In this document: one piece after another, positions 1 to 7,212 of the stretch
How the letters are laid out: every line of letters starts with the position of its first letter
Numbering within the stretch: the stretch's first letter is position 1
NCBI RefSeq assembly: GCF_000715075.1
Contig: NC_134095.1
Span: 43,440,806-43,504,805 of the forward strand
DNA from: Nicotiana tabacum
Lineage: Eukaryota > Streptophyta > Magnoliopsida > Solanales > Solanaceae
DNA: 64,000 bases
Direction: 5' to 3'
Notes under the pieces: model-generated
The model's input: the letters and a program-made list of their open reading frames with translations, nothing else
Database searches by the model: none
Told to the model about the DNA's origin: nothing
Translations under genes and position numbers: made by a program

Positions 1-1424
1 CTATGTTGGCAAAAGGCAACTAAGGAATGGAGGCCCTATGTCTAAAAATTTCAACTAGGGATTGGAGCCCTATGTTGGCAAAAGGCGACTAGGGAATGGA
101 GGCCATATGTCAAAAAATCTCAACTAGGGATTGGAGCCCTATGTTGGCAAAATGCGACTACGGAATGGAGGCCCTATGTCTAAAATTCTCAACTAGTGAT
201 TGGAGCCCTATGTTGGCAAAAGCCGACTAGGGAATGGATTCCCTATGGCTAAAAATCTCAACTAGGGATTGGAGCCCTATGTTAGCAATAGGCGACTAGG
301 GAATGGAGGCCCTATTTCTAAAATCACAACTAGGGATTGGAGCCCTATGTTGGCAAAGGACGACTAGGGAATAGAGGCCCTATGTCTAAAAATCTCAACT
401 AGGGATTGGACCCCTATCTTGGAAAAGACGACTAGGGAATGGAGGCCCTATGTCAAAATCTCAACTAGGGATTGGAGCCCTATGTTGGCAAAAGGCGACT
501 AGGAAATGAAGGCCCTATGTCAAAAAATCTTAACTAGGGATTGGAGCCCTATGTTGGCAAAAGCCGACTAGGGAATGGATTCCCTATGGCTAAAAATCTC
601 AACTAGGGATTGGAGCCCTATGTTAGCAATAGGCGACTAGGGAATGGAGGCCCTATTTCTAAAATCACAACTAGGGATTGGAGCCCTATGTTGGCAAAGG
701 ACGACTAGGGAATAGAGGCCCTATGTCTAAAAATCTCAACTAGGGATTGGAGACCTATTTTGGCAAAAGGCGACTAGGGAATGGAGGCCCTATGTCTAAA
801 ATGTCAACAAGGGATTGGAGCCCTATGTTAGCAAAAGATGACTAGGGAATAGAGGCCCTATGTCTAAAAATCTCAACTAGGGATTGGACCCCTATCTTGG
901 AAAAGACGACTAGGGAATGGAGGCCCTATGTCAAAATCTCAACTAGGGATTGGAGCCCTATGTTGGCAAAGGCGACTAGGGAATGAAGGCCCTATGTCAA
1001 AAAATCTTAACTAGGGATTGGAGCCCTATGTTGGAAAAAGGCGACTAGGGAATGGAGGCCCTATGTCTAAAAATTTCAACTAGGGATTGGAGCCCTATGT
1101 TAGCAATAGGAGACTAGGGAATGGAGGCCCTATGTCTAAAATTAAAACTAGGGATTGGAGCCCTATGTTGGCAAAAGACGACTAGGCAATAGAGGCCCTA
1201 TGTCTAAAAATCTCAACTAGGGATTGGACCTCTATGTTGGAAAAATGCGACTAGGGAATGGAGGCCCTATGTCAAAATCTCAACTAGGGATTGGAGCCCT
1301 ATGTTGGCAAAAGGAGACTAGGGAATGGAGGCCATATGTCGAAAAAATCTCCACTAGGGATTGTTGCTCTATGTTGGCAAAAGACGACTAAGGATTGGAG
1401 GCCCTATGTTTAAAAATCTCAACT
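1..1424 (+). repeat. Satellite array, left block (68/69-bp monomer)
   Basis: About 21 head-to-tail monomers of 68-69 bp, each beginning CAACTAGGGATTGG and ending near CCCTATGTCTAAAA. Units diverge by point changes and small indels. A variant carrying AGCCGACTAGGGAATGGATT occurs near 220 and again near 562, about five monomers apart, showing local duplication. A run of variants at about 731-860 (GGAGACCTATTTTGGC, then a GTCAACAAGGG unit, then a TTAGCAAAAGATGAC unit) recurs right of the viral insertion at about 5662-5790, so both flanks belong to the same array. The last satellite bases before the insertion are CTCAACTAG, ending at 1424. No gene is seen. Confidence 0.97.
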
Positions 1425-1536
1425 AGCTATAATTGCTACATGTTTATTTGATTTATTCGGGGGTGGATGAGTTGCTTCGTCCGGGTGTGGACCGCTGACA
1501 TTATCCCTGTGGAGCTCATGTCATTCCCTGAGGAAT
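1425..1536. other. Left junction sequence of unknown origin
   Basis: This stretch of about 112 bp is neither satellite nor clearly viral polymerase. It is more GC-rich than the viral block, with GGGGGTGGATGAG and TCCGGGTGTGGACCGC. The polymerase frame stays open back to a TGA at 1468-1470, but the residues upstream of about 1537 do not look like the usual approach to the reverse transcriptase fingers domain. It may be filler DNA from end joining, or a fragment from another part of the viral genome. Confidence 0.5.
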
Positions 1537-2775
1537 GAAAAAGAATTATTAGATAATAACTACATACAAGAAAGTAATAGTAAACATACTAGCCCAGCAT
1601 TTATAGTAAATAAGCATAGTGAACAAAAAAGAGGAAAAAGCCGTATGGTTATAGATTATAGAAACTTAAATGCAAAAACAAAAACATATAATTATCCGAT
1701 ACCAAATAAAATACTGAAAATTAGACAAATACAAGGATATAACTATTTTAGTAAATTTGACTGTAAATCAGGATTTTACCATTTAAAACTAGAAGATGAA
1801 TCTAAAAAGTTAACAGCATTCACAGTACCACAAGGATTTTACGAATGGAACGTATTACCTTTTGGATATAAAAATGCACCAGGTAGGTATCAACATTTTA
1901 TGGATAATTACTTCAACCAATTAGAAAATTGTATAATATATATAGATGATATATTGCTATATTCTAGAATAGAGAACGAACATATAAAACTACTAGAAAA
2001 ATTCATACACATTGTAGAAATATCAGGAATAAGTTTAAGTAAAAAGAAAGCAGAAGTAATGAAAAATCAAATAGAATTTTTAGGTATACAAATAGATAAA
2101 AACGGAATAAAAATGCAAACCCATGTAGTACAAAAAATAATTAACTTGAATGAAACACTTGATACAAAAAAGAAGTTACAATCATTTTTAGGATTGGTTA
2201 ACCAAGTAAGAGAATATATTCCTAAATTAGCAGAAAACTTAAAACCATTACAGAAAAAATTAAAAAAGGACATAGAATATCATTTTGACGAAAAAGATAA
2301 AATACATATACAGAAGATAAAAAATATGTGTAAAAAATTACCAAAACTATATTTTCCAGATGAAAAGAAACAATTTACATATATTGTAGAAACTGATTCT
2401 AGTGATCACAGCTACGGAGGAGTTCTAAAATATAAATATGATAATGAAAAAATTGAACACCATTGTAGATATTATTCCGGATCATACACGGAACCACAAT
2501 TAAAATGGGAAATAAATAGGAAAGAACTATTTGGATTATATAAATGTTTGTTAGCATTTGAGCCATATATTGTTTATAACAAATTTATAGTAAGAACAGA
2601 TAATACACAAGTAAAATGGTGGATAACTCGGAAAGTACAGGATTCAGTAACTACAAAGGAAATAAGGAGACTTGTATTAAATATACAAAATTTTACATTT
2701 ACAATTGAAGTAATACGAACTGACAAGAATGTTATTGCAGACTACCTATCAAGACAAAGGTACCCAAACAGATGA
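1537..2775 (+). CDS. Pararetroviral polymerase, reverse transcriptase + RNase H, N-terminally truncated
   Basis: This is the 3' part of a caulimovirid polymerase, which copies the pregenomic RNA into DNA in cytoplasmic particles. No start codon is credible at the left edge; the first internal ATG is at 1645, but recognisable reverse transcriptase sequence already begins near 1537 with the TSPAFIVNKH segment. Numbering from the ATG at 1645, motif A is FDCKSGF (Asp39), LPFG is at 71-74, and the catalytic YIDD box is at 99-102. RNase H acidic residues fit Asp251, Glu294 (NRKEL), Asp319 (RTDN) and Asp366 (ADYLSR), so both active sites look intact. The aspartic protease normally upstream is missing. 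The stop at 2773-2775 lies 47 nt inside the next ORF. The frame has no stop or frameshift. It is probably a pseudogene by truncation despite the intact motifs. Confidence 0.9.
   Translation, partial: EKELLDNNYIQESNSKHTSPAFIVNKHSEQKRGKSRMVIDYRNLNAKTKTYNYPIPNKILKIRQIQGYNYFSKFDCKSGFYHLKLEDESKKLTAFTVPQGFYEWNVLPFGYKNAPGRYQHFMDNYFNQLENCIIYIDDILLYSRIENEHIKLLEKFIHIVEISGISLSKKKAEVMKNQIEFLGIQIDKNGIKMQTHVVQKIINLNETLDTKKKLQSFLGLVNQVREYIPKLAENLKPLQKKLKKDIEYHFDEKDKIHIQKIKNMCKKLPKLYFPDEKKQFTYIVETDSSDHSYGGVLKYKYDNEKIEHHCRYYSGSYTEPQLKWEINRKELFGLYKCLLAFEPYIVYNKFIVRTDNTQVKWWITRKVQDSVTTKEIRRLVLNIQNFTFTIEVIRTDKNVIADYLSRQRYPNR
2720..2741 (+). promoter_or_regulatory. Candidate 3' splice acceptor with branch point
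   Basis: CTGAC at 2720-2724 matches the plant branch-point consensus, with its A at 2723. It lies 17 nt before GTTATTGCAG, which ends at 2740. The base after the AG starts a codon (2741) of the downstream ORF in phase 0. The T-content before the AG is modest. The call rests on the matching donor in the leader (4284-4292), and it only makes sense on transcripts of the circular or tandem viral genome. Confidence 0.4.
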
Positions 2776-3937
2776 AAGCCAAGAATCAAAAGACATATTT
2801 ACAATCCTTACTACTCTATCCTTACAGATGGAGAGTATGGGAAAAAGATTACAACAGCTAGAAAGTCAGCAGCATGACTATAAAAATGCGGAGCTAAGTC
2901 AATCGGAAGACTCTAAACTTCCAGAGGTAGAAGGAGACGTTGGGAAACTCCAAAAAACCCATAACACAGTTGCTTTATATACAGCTGCAGGTACAAGCAA
3001 ACAAGTTAGCAAAAAGCCACATATCAATGTAAACCTAAATACCGTATTTGATAAGCCATTTACATCAAAAAAGCCAAGAGAAGCAATAGTTATAGCCCCA
3101 CAAACTTCAACCTATGCTAATAGCCTACACCACAACAAAAAGGTATATAACCATATTACTCAAACATATATTGAGAATATATATAAAATCCAGACATTTC
3201 TGAACCTAAACCCTAGATCAACAACTACTACAGATCCAACACAAGATTATGTAACCCAAAAACTACAGGGATATAATAGGCTTATAGCCCAGCCAAAAAC
3301 AAAAGCAAACCTAGTAAAAACATGTTACAACTACGGACTACTCAGCACAGTATATACCCATGACGGAGAAGAAATAATTGGAATACCAGAGCTATACAAA
3401 GCATTTGTCACCTTCAAGAGAATTACAAAAGGCAACCTATTCTTCATCAAATTCTATACAGCACCAGCGGAAATACTATATGATGAAATAAAACCCATAA
3501 TACAGGTGATAAAAATAGGACTAACACGAGATATGATAATACCGGAAGAGATAGAGAAACAACCGGAGATACAGAAAATGGAGATACCAAGTTTCTATGC
3601 TAATAAAAGAATAATTGGTATAGCAACTATTATTCAAGAACTAGCTAACAATTATCTACAAGGAAATGCTATCTGGAGCTACTATTCCAGAGACCAATTG
3701 ATGATATATGCCAACTCGAAGGAACTACGACAAGGAGATATGGATGAAGTCCAGAAATGGATTTTATCATTATTAAAGCCAGAAATGCAACCAACTACCA
3801 GAGCATTGAAAAAAGAATTTATTTCAAACGAGTTATTAACAAGATACTGCAAAATAGTAGGACACAAATATCCAGACCACATATGTTCAAAGTGCAACGG
3901 AGATGATAACTATGTACCAGAAGTCCAACTAGAATGA
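2729..3937 (+). CDS. Caulimovirid downstream protein (transactivator/viroplasmin- or ORF4-like), 402 aa
   Basis: This ORF lies directly after the polymerase and before the intergenic promoter, the place of the translational transactivator/inclusion-body protein in several caulimovirids, or of ORF4 in tungro-type viruses. Residues about 20-60 form a polar, heptad-like helix (likely coiled coil). Residues 85-135 are basic and low-complexity. Residues 195-265 (YNYGLLSTVYT, then hydrophobic strands) recall the transactivator core. The C-terminus has Cys374, His379, His384, Cys386 and Cys389 (HICSKC), a possible zinc site. The ATG at 2729 overlaps the polymerase by 47 nt; the next in-frame ATG is at 2828. 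The native start may instead come by splicing from the leader, because an acceptor-like AG falls at 2740 in frame. The family assignment rests on position and weak motifs. Confidence 0.65.
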   Translation: MLLQTTYQDKGTQTDESQESKDIFTILTTLSLQMESMGKRLQQLESQQHDYKNAELSQSEDSKLPEVEGDVGKLQKTHNTVALYTAAGTSKQVSKKPHINVNLNTVFDKPFTSKKPREAIVIAPQTSTYANSLHHNKKVYNHITQTYIENIYKIQTFLNLNPRSTTTTDPTQDYVTQKLQGYNRLIAQPKTKANLVKTCYNYGLLSTVYTHDGEEIIGIPELYKAFVTFKRITKGNLFFIKFYTAPAEILYDEIKPIIQVIKIGLTRDMIIPEEIEKQPEIQKMEIPSFYANKRIIGIATIIQELANNYLQGNAIWSYYSRDQLMIYANSKELRQGDMDEVQKWILSLLKPEMQPTTRALKKEFISNELLTRYCKIVGHKYPDHICSKCNGDDNYVPEVQLE

Positions 3938-3990
3938 AGGTATCAACAAGAAGACAAAAGAAGAAGACAGCTACTGGAAACATATAATGT

Positions 3991-4136
3991 AAAGTAAATA
4001 GTACTAGTCGCATTCATGAACAGTAAAGGTCGTTCATGAATAGTAAGAGTCATAAAGTAAATAGTATATGTCATAATCATGAACAGTAAAGGTAGTTCAT
4101 GAATAGTAGGAGTCATTTGTAAACAGTAAGAGTCGT
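3991..4136 (+). promoter_or_regulatory. Array of ~20-bp repeats upstream of the TATA box
   Basis: About seven degenerate copies of a 19-22 bp unit built on TCATGAAYAGTAAAGGTCGT or GTAAATAGTA-GTCAT. They fall into two higher-order sets: near 3991-4054 and 4055-4116 (a GTAAATAGTA unit, then TTCATGAACAGTAAAGG, then TTCATGAATAGTA), plus a final TTGTAAACAGTAAGAGTCGT. Units end in GAGTCAT or GGTCG, and TCATGA palindromes recur. The position, ending about 10 bp before the TATA box, suggests upstream activating elements of the pregenomic promoter. No binding factor can be assigned. Confidence 0.6.
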
Positions 4137-4146
4137 TTTAATTTTC

Positions 4147-4155
4147 TTTATATAG
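4147..4155 (+). promoter_or_regulatory. TATA box of the pregenomic RNA promoter
   Basis: TTTATATAG lies in the intergenic region between the last large ORF and the leader, where caulimovirids keep their 35S-type promoter. Transcription would be expected about 25-35 nt downstream, near 4178-4190. There the 9-base direct repeat ACATCCTCA occurs at 4178-4186 and 4188-4196, beside purine-rich GAGGAAGGAGGA. Confidence 0.7.
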
Positions 4156-4219
4156 AATGTAAATCCGAGGAAGGAGGACATCCTCAGACATCCTCACCTT
4201 CTCTCTCTTATCTTCTCTC

Positions 4220-4225
4220 AATAAA
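4220..4225 (+). terminator. AATAAA polyadenylation signal
   Basis: AATAAA lies about 65 nt after the TATA box and about 35-40 nt after the expected transcription start, preceded by a CT-rich tract at 4196-4218. Pararetroviral transcripts bypass this signal on the first pass and use it on the second, giving a short terminally redundant RNA. The spacing here fits that plan. Confidence 0.6.
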
Positions 4226-4256
4226 ATATCTAATTATATACAAACTTCTGAAAGCT

Positions 4257-4316
4257 ATGGAGCATTCAAACGAGTTACAAAACCAGGTAAGTTTATTTAT
4301 AATCATGTTTAACTAA
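4257..4316 (+). CDS. Leader short ORF (19 codons) containing a splice donor
   Basis: This is the first ATG after the AATAAA signal (ATGG context, with A at -3 not present). It is a 19-codon ORF ending in TAA at 4314-4316. Caulimovirid leaders typically begin with such a short ORF, used for ribosome shunting. After the tenth codon, ending at 4286, comes an exact 5' splice donor. An RNA spliced there would carry ten codons into another reading frame, in phase 0. The coding role is uncertain; the ORF and donor are read directly. Confidence 0.5.
   Translation: MEHSNELQNQVSLFIIMFN
4284..4292 (+). promoter_or_regulatory. 5' splice donor in the viral leader
   Basis: CCAGGTAAGT (4283-4292) gives the consensus donor CAG|GTAAGT, with the cut after 4286. 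It is a perfect match inside an AT-rich leader, and it lies in phase 0 of the short ORF starting at 4257. It pairs best with the AG at 2740, which is downstream on the circular genome. Other acceptors further right in this insertion cannot be excluded. Confidence 0.55.
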
Positions 4317-4660
4317 ACTCTTATATTCCTTATAATCTCTTGAATATCATAATTGTTTATCATGTTATAGTACTGTTATAAAGAACATCTTGAGAAAGTT
4401 TGCCTGTCTAATAATGCTGAGAGTAGTTAAGCCTAGACTATGCCATCCTAAAGTGGAAACCAGTAGGCAAGGAAGCCGTTTAGGGGAGTACACAGAGTTG
4501 AGGCGCTGTTAGGGTAAATGATTGAAGCATGAAAAACATGGTAGTGACCAGAAAAGATGTTCAGTATAACTTATTAAAATATGATAAACTCTATGATAAA
4601 CAAAGAGGTTAGAGGGAATATGTTTAGTAAACACATGATAAGGATAAATAATAAATCTAA
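4317..4660 (+). other. Pararetroviral leader, non-coding part
   Basis: This is the remainder of the leader between the first short ORF and the ORF at 4661. It contains several ATGs with only short frames, and a more GC-rich middle (about 4430-4515, with GGAAGCCGTTTAGGGGAGTA). Caulimovirid leaders are usually structured and carry a tRNA-Met primer-binding site near TGGTATCAGAGC. I do not see a convincing one here; CATGGTAGTGACCAGA near 4537-4552 is only a weak partial match. Confidence 0.5.
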
Positions 4661-4879
4661 ATGAACAACCACACGTATTTATTAGAAGAAAATATTGACT
4701 ACAAAATACTTATGTTATATATCTTTAAGAGACTTAATAACGATGTTAAAAGAAAAATTTACGATATTTTAGTTACTTTTGAAATAATATATGTAATGGA
4801 ACAAGCATTTACGGAACTAATTGTATCACATGAAATAGATATATTAGATCTATATGAACTAGATTTATATTCAGACTAA
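4661..4879 (+). CDS. Small viral ORF, 72 aa, unknown function
   Basis: The first sizeable ORF after the leader starts at ATG 4661 and ends in TAA at 4877-4879. The 72-residue product is rich in Ile, Leu, Tyr, Asp and Glu, with an acidic C-terminus (DILDLYELDLYSD). No signal peptide or clear membrane segment is seen, and I recognise no family. Its last codons lie inside a 42-bp tandem duplication (4859-4942), so the tail repeats just after the stop. It may be a small viral gene or a chance long frame in AT-rich DNA. Confidence 0.4.
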   Translation: MNNHTYLLEENIDYKILMLYIFKRLNNDVKRKIYDILVTFEIIYVMEQAFTELIVSHEIDILDLYELDLYSD

Positions 4880-4942
4880 TGATCACATATCAAGTTAATA
4901 CTAGATTTATATTCAGACTAATGATCACATATCAAGTTAATA
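4859..4942 (+). repeat. 42-bp perfect tandem duplication
   Basis: The unit beginning CTAGATTTATATTCAGACTA at 4859 repeats without a gap at 4901 and ends at 4942. The two copies appear identical, so the duplication is recent. It includes the end and stop codon of the ORF at 4661-4879 and fills the gap before the next ORF. Confidence 0.95.
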
Positions 4943-4956
4943 AAATCTTTTTATAA

Positions 4957-5247
4957 ATGAAACATAACACTTTTCATTATATAAGATTCTATAATACCCA
5001 GAAATGGAAACTTCTTAAAACCCTCAGTAACATAAATAGAAAAATAGATTGTGTTAAATACAATATTAAAACCTGCAAAGATATTATTAGATATAATAAA
5101 TTACGTAATAAAGCTTTATTAACTATAGAAAATGAAATTGAATTTTATGAAGATAAACTTGAAAGTTATCAACACAGAAAAGAAATAACACTGAGAAATA
5201 TAGAAACCATGGATATATGTATCAACAGGTATACATCTCAGTATTAA
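4957..5247 (+). CDS. Small viral ORF, 96 aa, basic coiled-coil-like
   Basis: An intact ORF in the leader-proximal part of the viral segment. The product is Lys/Asn/Ile-rich. Residues about 20-85 look helical, with alternating Lys, Glu and Leu (for example IENEIEFYEDKLESYQHRKE), consistent with a coiled coil. In badnaviruses and tungro virus the first one or two small ORFs encode such proteins, including a virion-associated one. That comparison is by position and character only, and I do not recognise the sequence. Its TAA at 5245-5247 is one base before the next ATG (5249), suggesting coupled termination and reinitiation. Confidence 0.55.
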   Translation: MKHNTFHYIRFYNTQKWKLLKTLSNINRKIDCVKYNIKTCKDIIRYNKLRNKALLTIENEIEFYEDKLESYQHRKEITLRNIETMDICINRYTSQY

Positions 5248-5248
5248 T

Positions 5249-5476
5249 ATGAACAAATCAAAAATTGATAGTTACAAATATTTTAAGTACTGGTTAGAAA
5301 TTCTAAAACATATAAATATGTCAAAAATAATATTAGAAAAAAATATAGAAGAATATCAAAAAACTAAAGATATTAAATACTTAGAATACACACTTGAAAA
5401 TATAAAAGAAATTTCAAGGTTAATTTCGCTAGCTACAGATAATCATGAAAAAACATTTAATTCCACAACTACATAA
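5249..5476 (+). CDS. Small viral ORF, 75 aa, helical, possibly virion-associated
   Basis: This ORF starts at ATG 5249, one base after the stop of the preceding ORF, and ends in TAA at 5474-5476, about 30 bp before the satellite resumes. The 75-residue product is Lys/Ile/Glu-rich and predicted largely helical (residues about 10-65, with KNIEEYQKTKDIKYLEYTLE). The tight spacing to its upstream partner resembles the ORF1-ORF2 junctions of badna- and tungro-type viruses. No family was recognised. The next viral gene is cut off by the right junction. Confidence 0.55.
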   Translation: MNKSKIDSYKYFKYWLEILKHINMSKIILEKNIEEYQKTKDIKYLEYTLENIKEISRLISLATDNHEKTFNSTTT

Positions 5477-5507
5477 AAAAGATCCTATGAAAAATAAGAT
5501 GAACTCA
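5477..5507. other. Right junction of the viral segment
   Basis: An AT-rich tail (AAAAAAGATCCTATG...) follows the last viral ORF, and satellite resumes with AATGGAGGCCCTAC at about 5508. Measured on the half-unit, the array stops after ACTAG on the left and restarts at AATGG on the right, so the half-unit phase is kept with only about two bases (GG) missing. No duplicated flank is visible. Confidence 0.7.
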
Positions 5508-7109
5508 ATGGAGGCCCTACATCTAAAATCTCAACTAGGGATTGGAGCCCTATGTTGGCAAAAGGCGACTAGGCAATGGAGGCCCTATGTCTACAAATCT
5601 TAACTAGGGATTGGAGCCCTATGTTGGCAAAGGGCGGCTAGGGAATGGAGCCCCTATGTCTAAAAATCTCAACTAGGGATTGGAGACCTATTTTGGCAAA
5701 AGGCGACTAGGGAATGGAGGCCCTATGTCTAAAATGTCAACAAGGGATTGGAGCCCTATGTTAGCAAAAGATGACTAGGGAATAGAGGCCCTATGTCTAA
5801 AAATCTCAACTAGGGATTGGAGCCCTATGTTGGCAAAAGGAAACTAGGGAATAGAGGCACTATGTCTTAAAATCTCAACTAGGGATTGGAGACCTATGTT
5901 GGCAAAAGGCGACAAGGGAATGGAGGCCCTATGTCTAAAATCTCAACTAGGAATTGGAGTCCTATGTTGGCAAAAGGCAACTAGGGAATGGAGAACCTAT
6001 GTCGAAAAATCTCAACTAGGGATTGGAGCCCTATGTTCGCAAAAGGTGACTAGGGAATGGAGGCCCTATGTCTAAAAATCTCAACTAGGGATTGGAGCCC
6101 TATGTTGGCAAAAGGCGAGTAGGGAATGGAAGCCCTATGTCTAAAATCTCAACTTGGGATTGGAGCCCTACGTTGGCAAAAGGCGACTAGGGAATGGAGG
6201 CCCTATGTCGAAAAATCTCAACTAGGGATTGGTGCCCTATGTTGGCAAAAGACAACTAGGGAATGGAGGCCATATGTCGAAAAATCTCAACTAGGGATTG
6301 GAGCCCTATGTTGGCAAAAGGCGAATAGAGAATGGAGGCCCTACATCTAAAATCTCAACTAGAGATTGGAGCCCTATGTTGGCAAAAGGCGACTAGGGAA
6401 TGGAGGCCCTATGTCTACCAATCTCAACTAGGGATTGGAGCCCTATGTTGGCAAAGGGCGGCTAGGGAATGGAGGCCCTATATCTAAAATCTCAACTAGG
6501 GATTGGAGCCCTATTTTGGCAAAAGGCGACTAGCGAATGGAGGCCTTGTGTCTAAAACGTCAACAAGGGATTGGAGCCCTATGTTAGCAAAAGATGACTA
6601 GGGAATAGAGGCCCTATGTCTAAAATCTCAACTTGGGATTGTAGTTGTATGTTGGCAAAAGGCGACTAGGGAATGGATGCCCTGTGTCCAAAATCTCAAC
6701 TAGGGATTGGAGCCATATGTTGGTACAAGGAGATTAGGGAATGGAGGCCCTATGTCTAAAATTCTCAACTAGGGATTGGAGCCCTATGTTGGAAAAAGGC
6801 TACAAAGGAATGGAGGCCTTATGTCAAAAAATCTCAACTAGGGATTGGAGCCCTATGTTGGCAAAATGCGACTAGGGAATGGAAGCCATATGTCGAAAAA
6901 TCTCAACTAGGGATTGGAGAACTATGATGGCAAAAGGCGACTAGGGAATGGAAGCCATATGTCAAAAAATCTCAACTAAGGATTGGAGCCCTATCTTGGC
7001 AAAAGGCGACTAGGGAATGGAGACACTATGTCTAAAAATCTCAACTAGGGATTGGAGCCCTATGTTGGCAAAAGGCGACTAGAGAATGGAGGCCTTATGT
7101 CAAAAATGT

Positions 7110-7212
7110 CAACTAGGGATTGGAGCCCTATATTGGCAAAAGGCGACTAGGGATTGGAGCCCTATGTTGGAAAAAGGCAATTAGGGAATGGAGGACCTAT
7201 GTCTAAAAATCT
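7110..7212 (+). repeat. 1.5-monomer (A-A/B exchange)
   Basis: The distance between successive CAACTAG starts is 103 bp here instead of 68-69. After the A half the sequence passes through GGCGACTAGGGATTGGAGCC, which is a B start joined to an A body. This is an extra half-unit produced by out-of-register exchange between halves. Confidence 0.85.

Larger units (their letters stand above)
1425..5507 (+). mobile_element. Endogenous pararetrovirus (Caulimoviridae) segment, partial
   Basis: An AT-rich, non-satellite block interrupts the array. Its order is polymerase 3' part, overlapping ORF4-like protein, intergenic promoter region, leader, then small ORFs. This is a circular caulimovirid genome opened within the polymerase gene. 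Movement protein, capsid and protease are not present. There are no LTRs and no integrase, consistent with a pararetrovirus captured by host repair rather than an LTR retrotransposon. Frames are intact. No target-site duplication is evident: the left side stops at CAACTAG and the right side resumes at AATGGAGGCCC. The lineage most resembles solendoviruses or cavemoviruses by reverse transcriptase motifs, but that placement is judgement without a search. Confidence 0.85.

Noticed and set aside
1623..1640. Polypurine tract (ACAAAAAAGAGGAAAAAG) as plus-strand primer
   Set aside because: It is fully explained by codons of the conserved Lys/Arg-rich stretch before reverse transcriptase motif A, and it has no supporting context.
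2067..4013. Minus-strand open frames at 2067-2273, 3682-3897 and 3819-4013
   Set aside because: They are antisense to the polymerase and the downstream ORF (the last extends past its end) and show no recognisable domain; AT-rich shadows.
4537..4552. tRNA-Met primer-binding site candidate in the leader
   Set aside because: CATGGTAGTGACCAGA matches only part of the usual TGGTATCAGAGC pattern, too weak to call.
1425..5507. LTR retrotransposon (Ty3/gypsy type)
   Set aside because: There are no LTRs, no integrase after RNase H, and the ORF order and intergenic promoter fit a caulimovirid.
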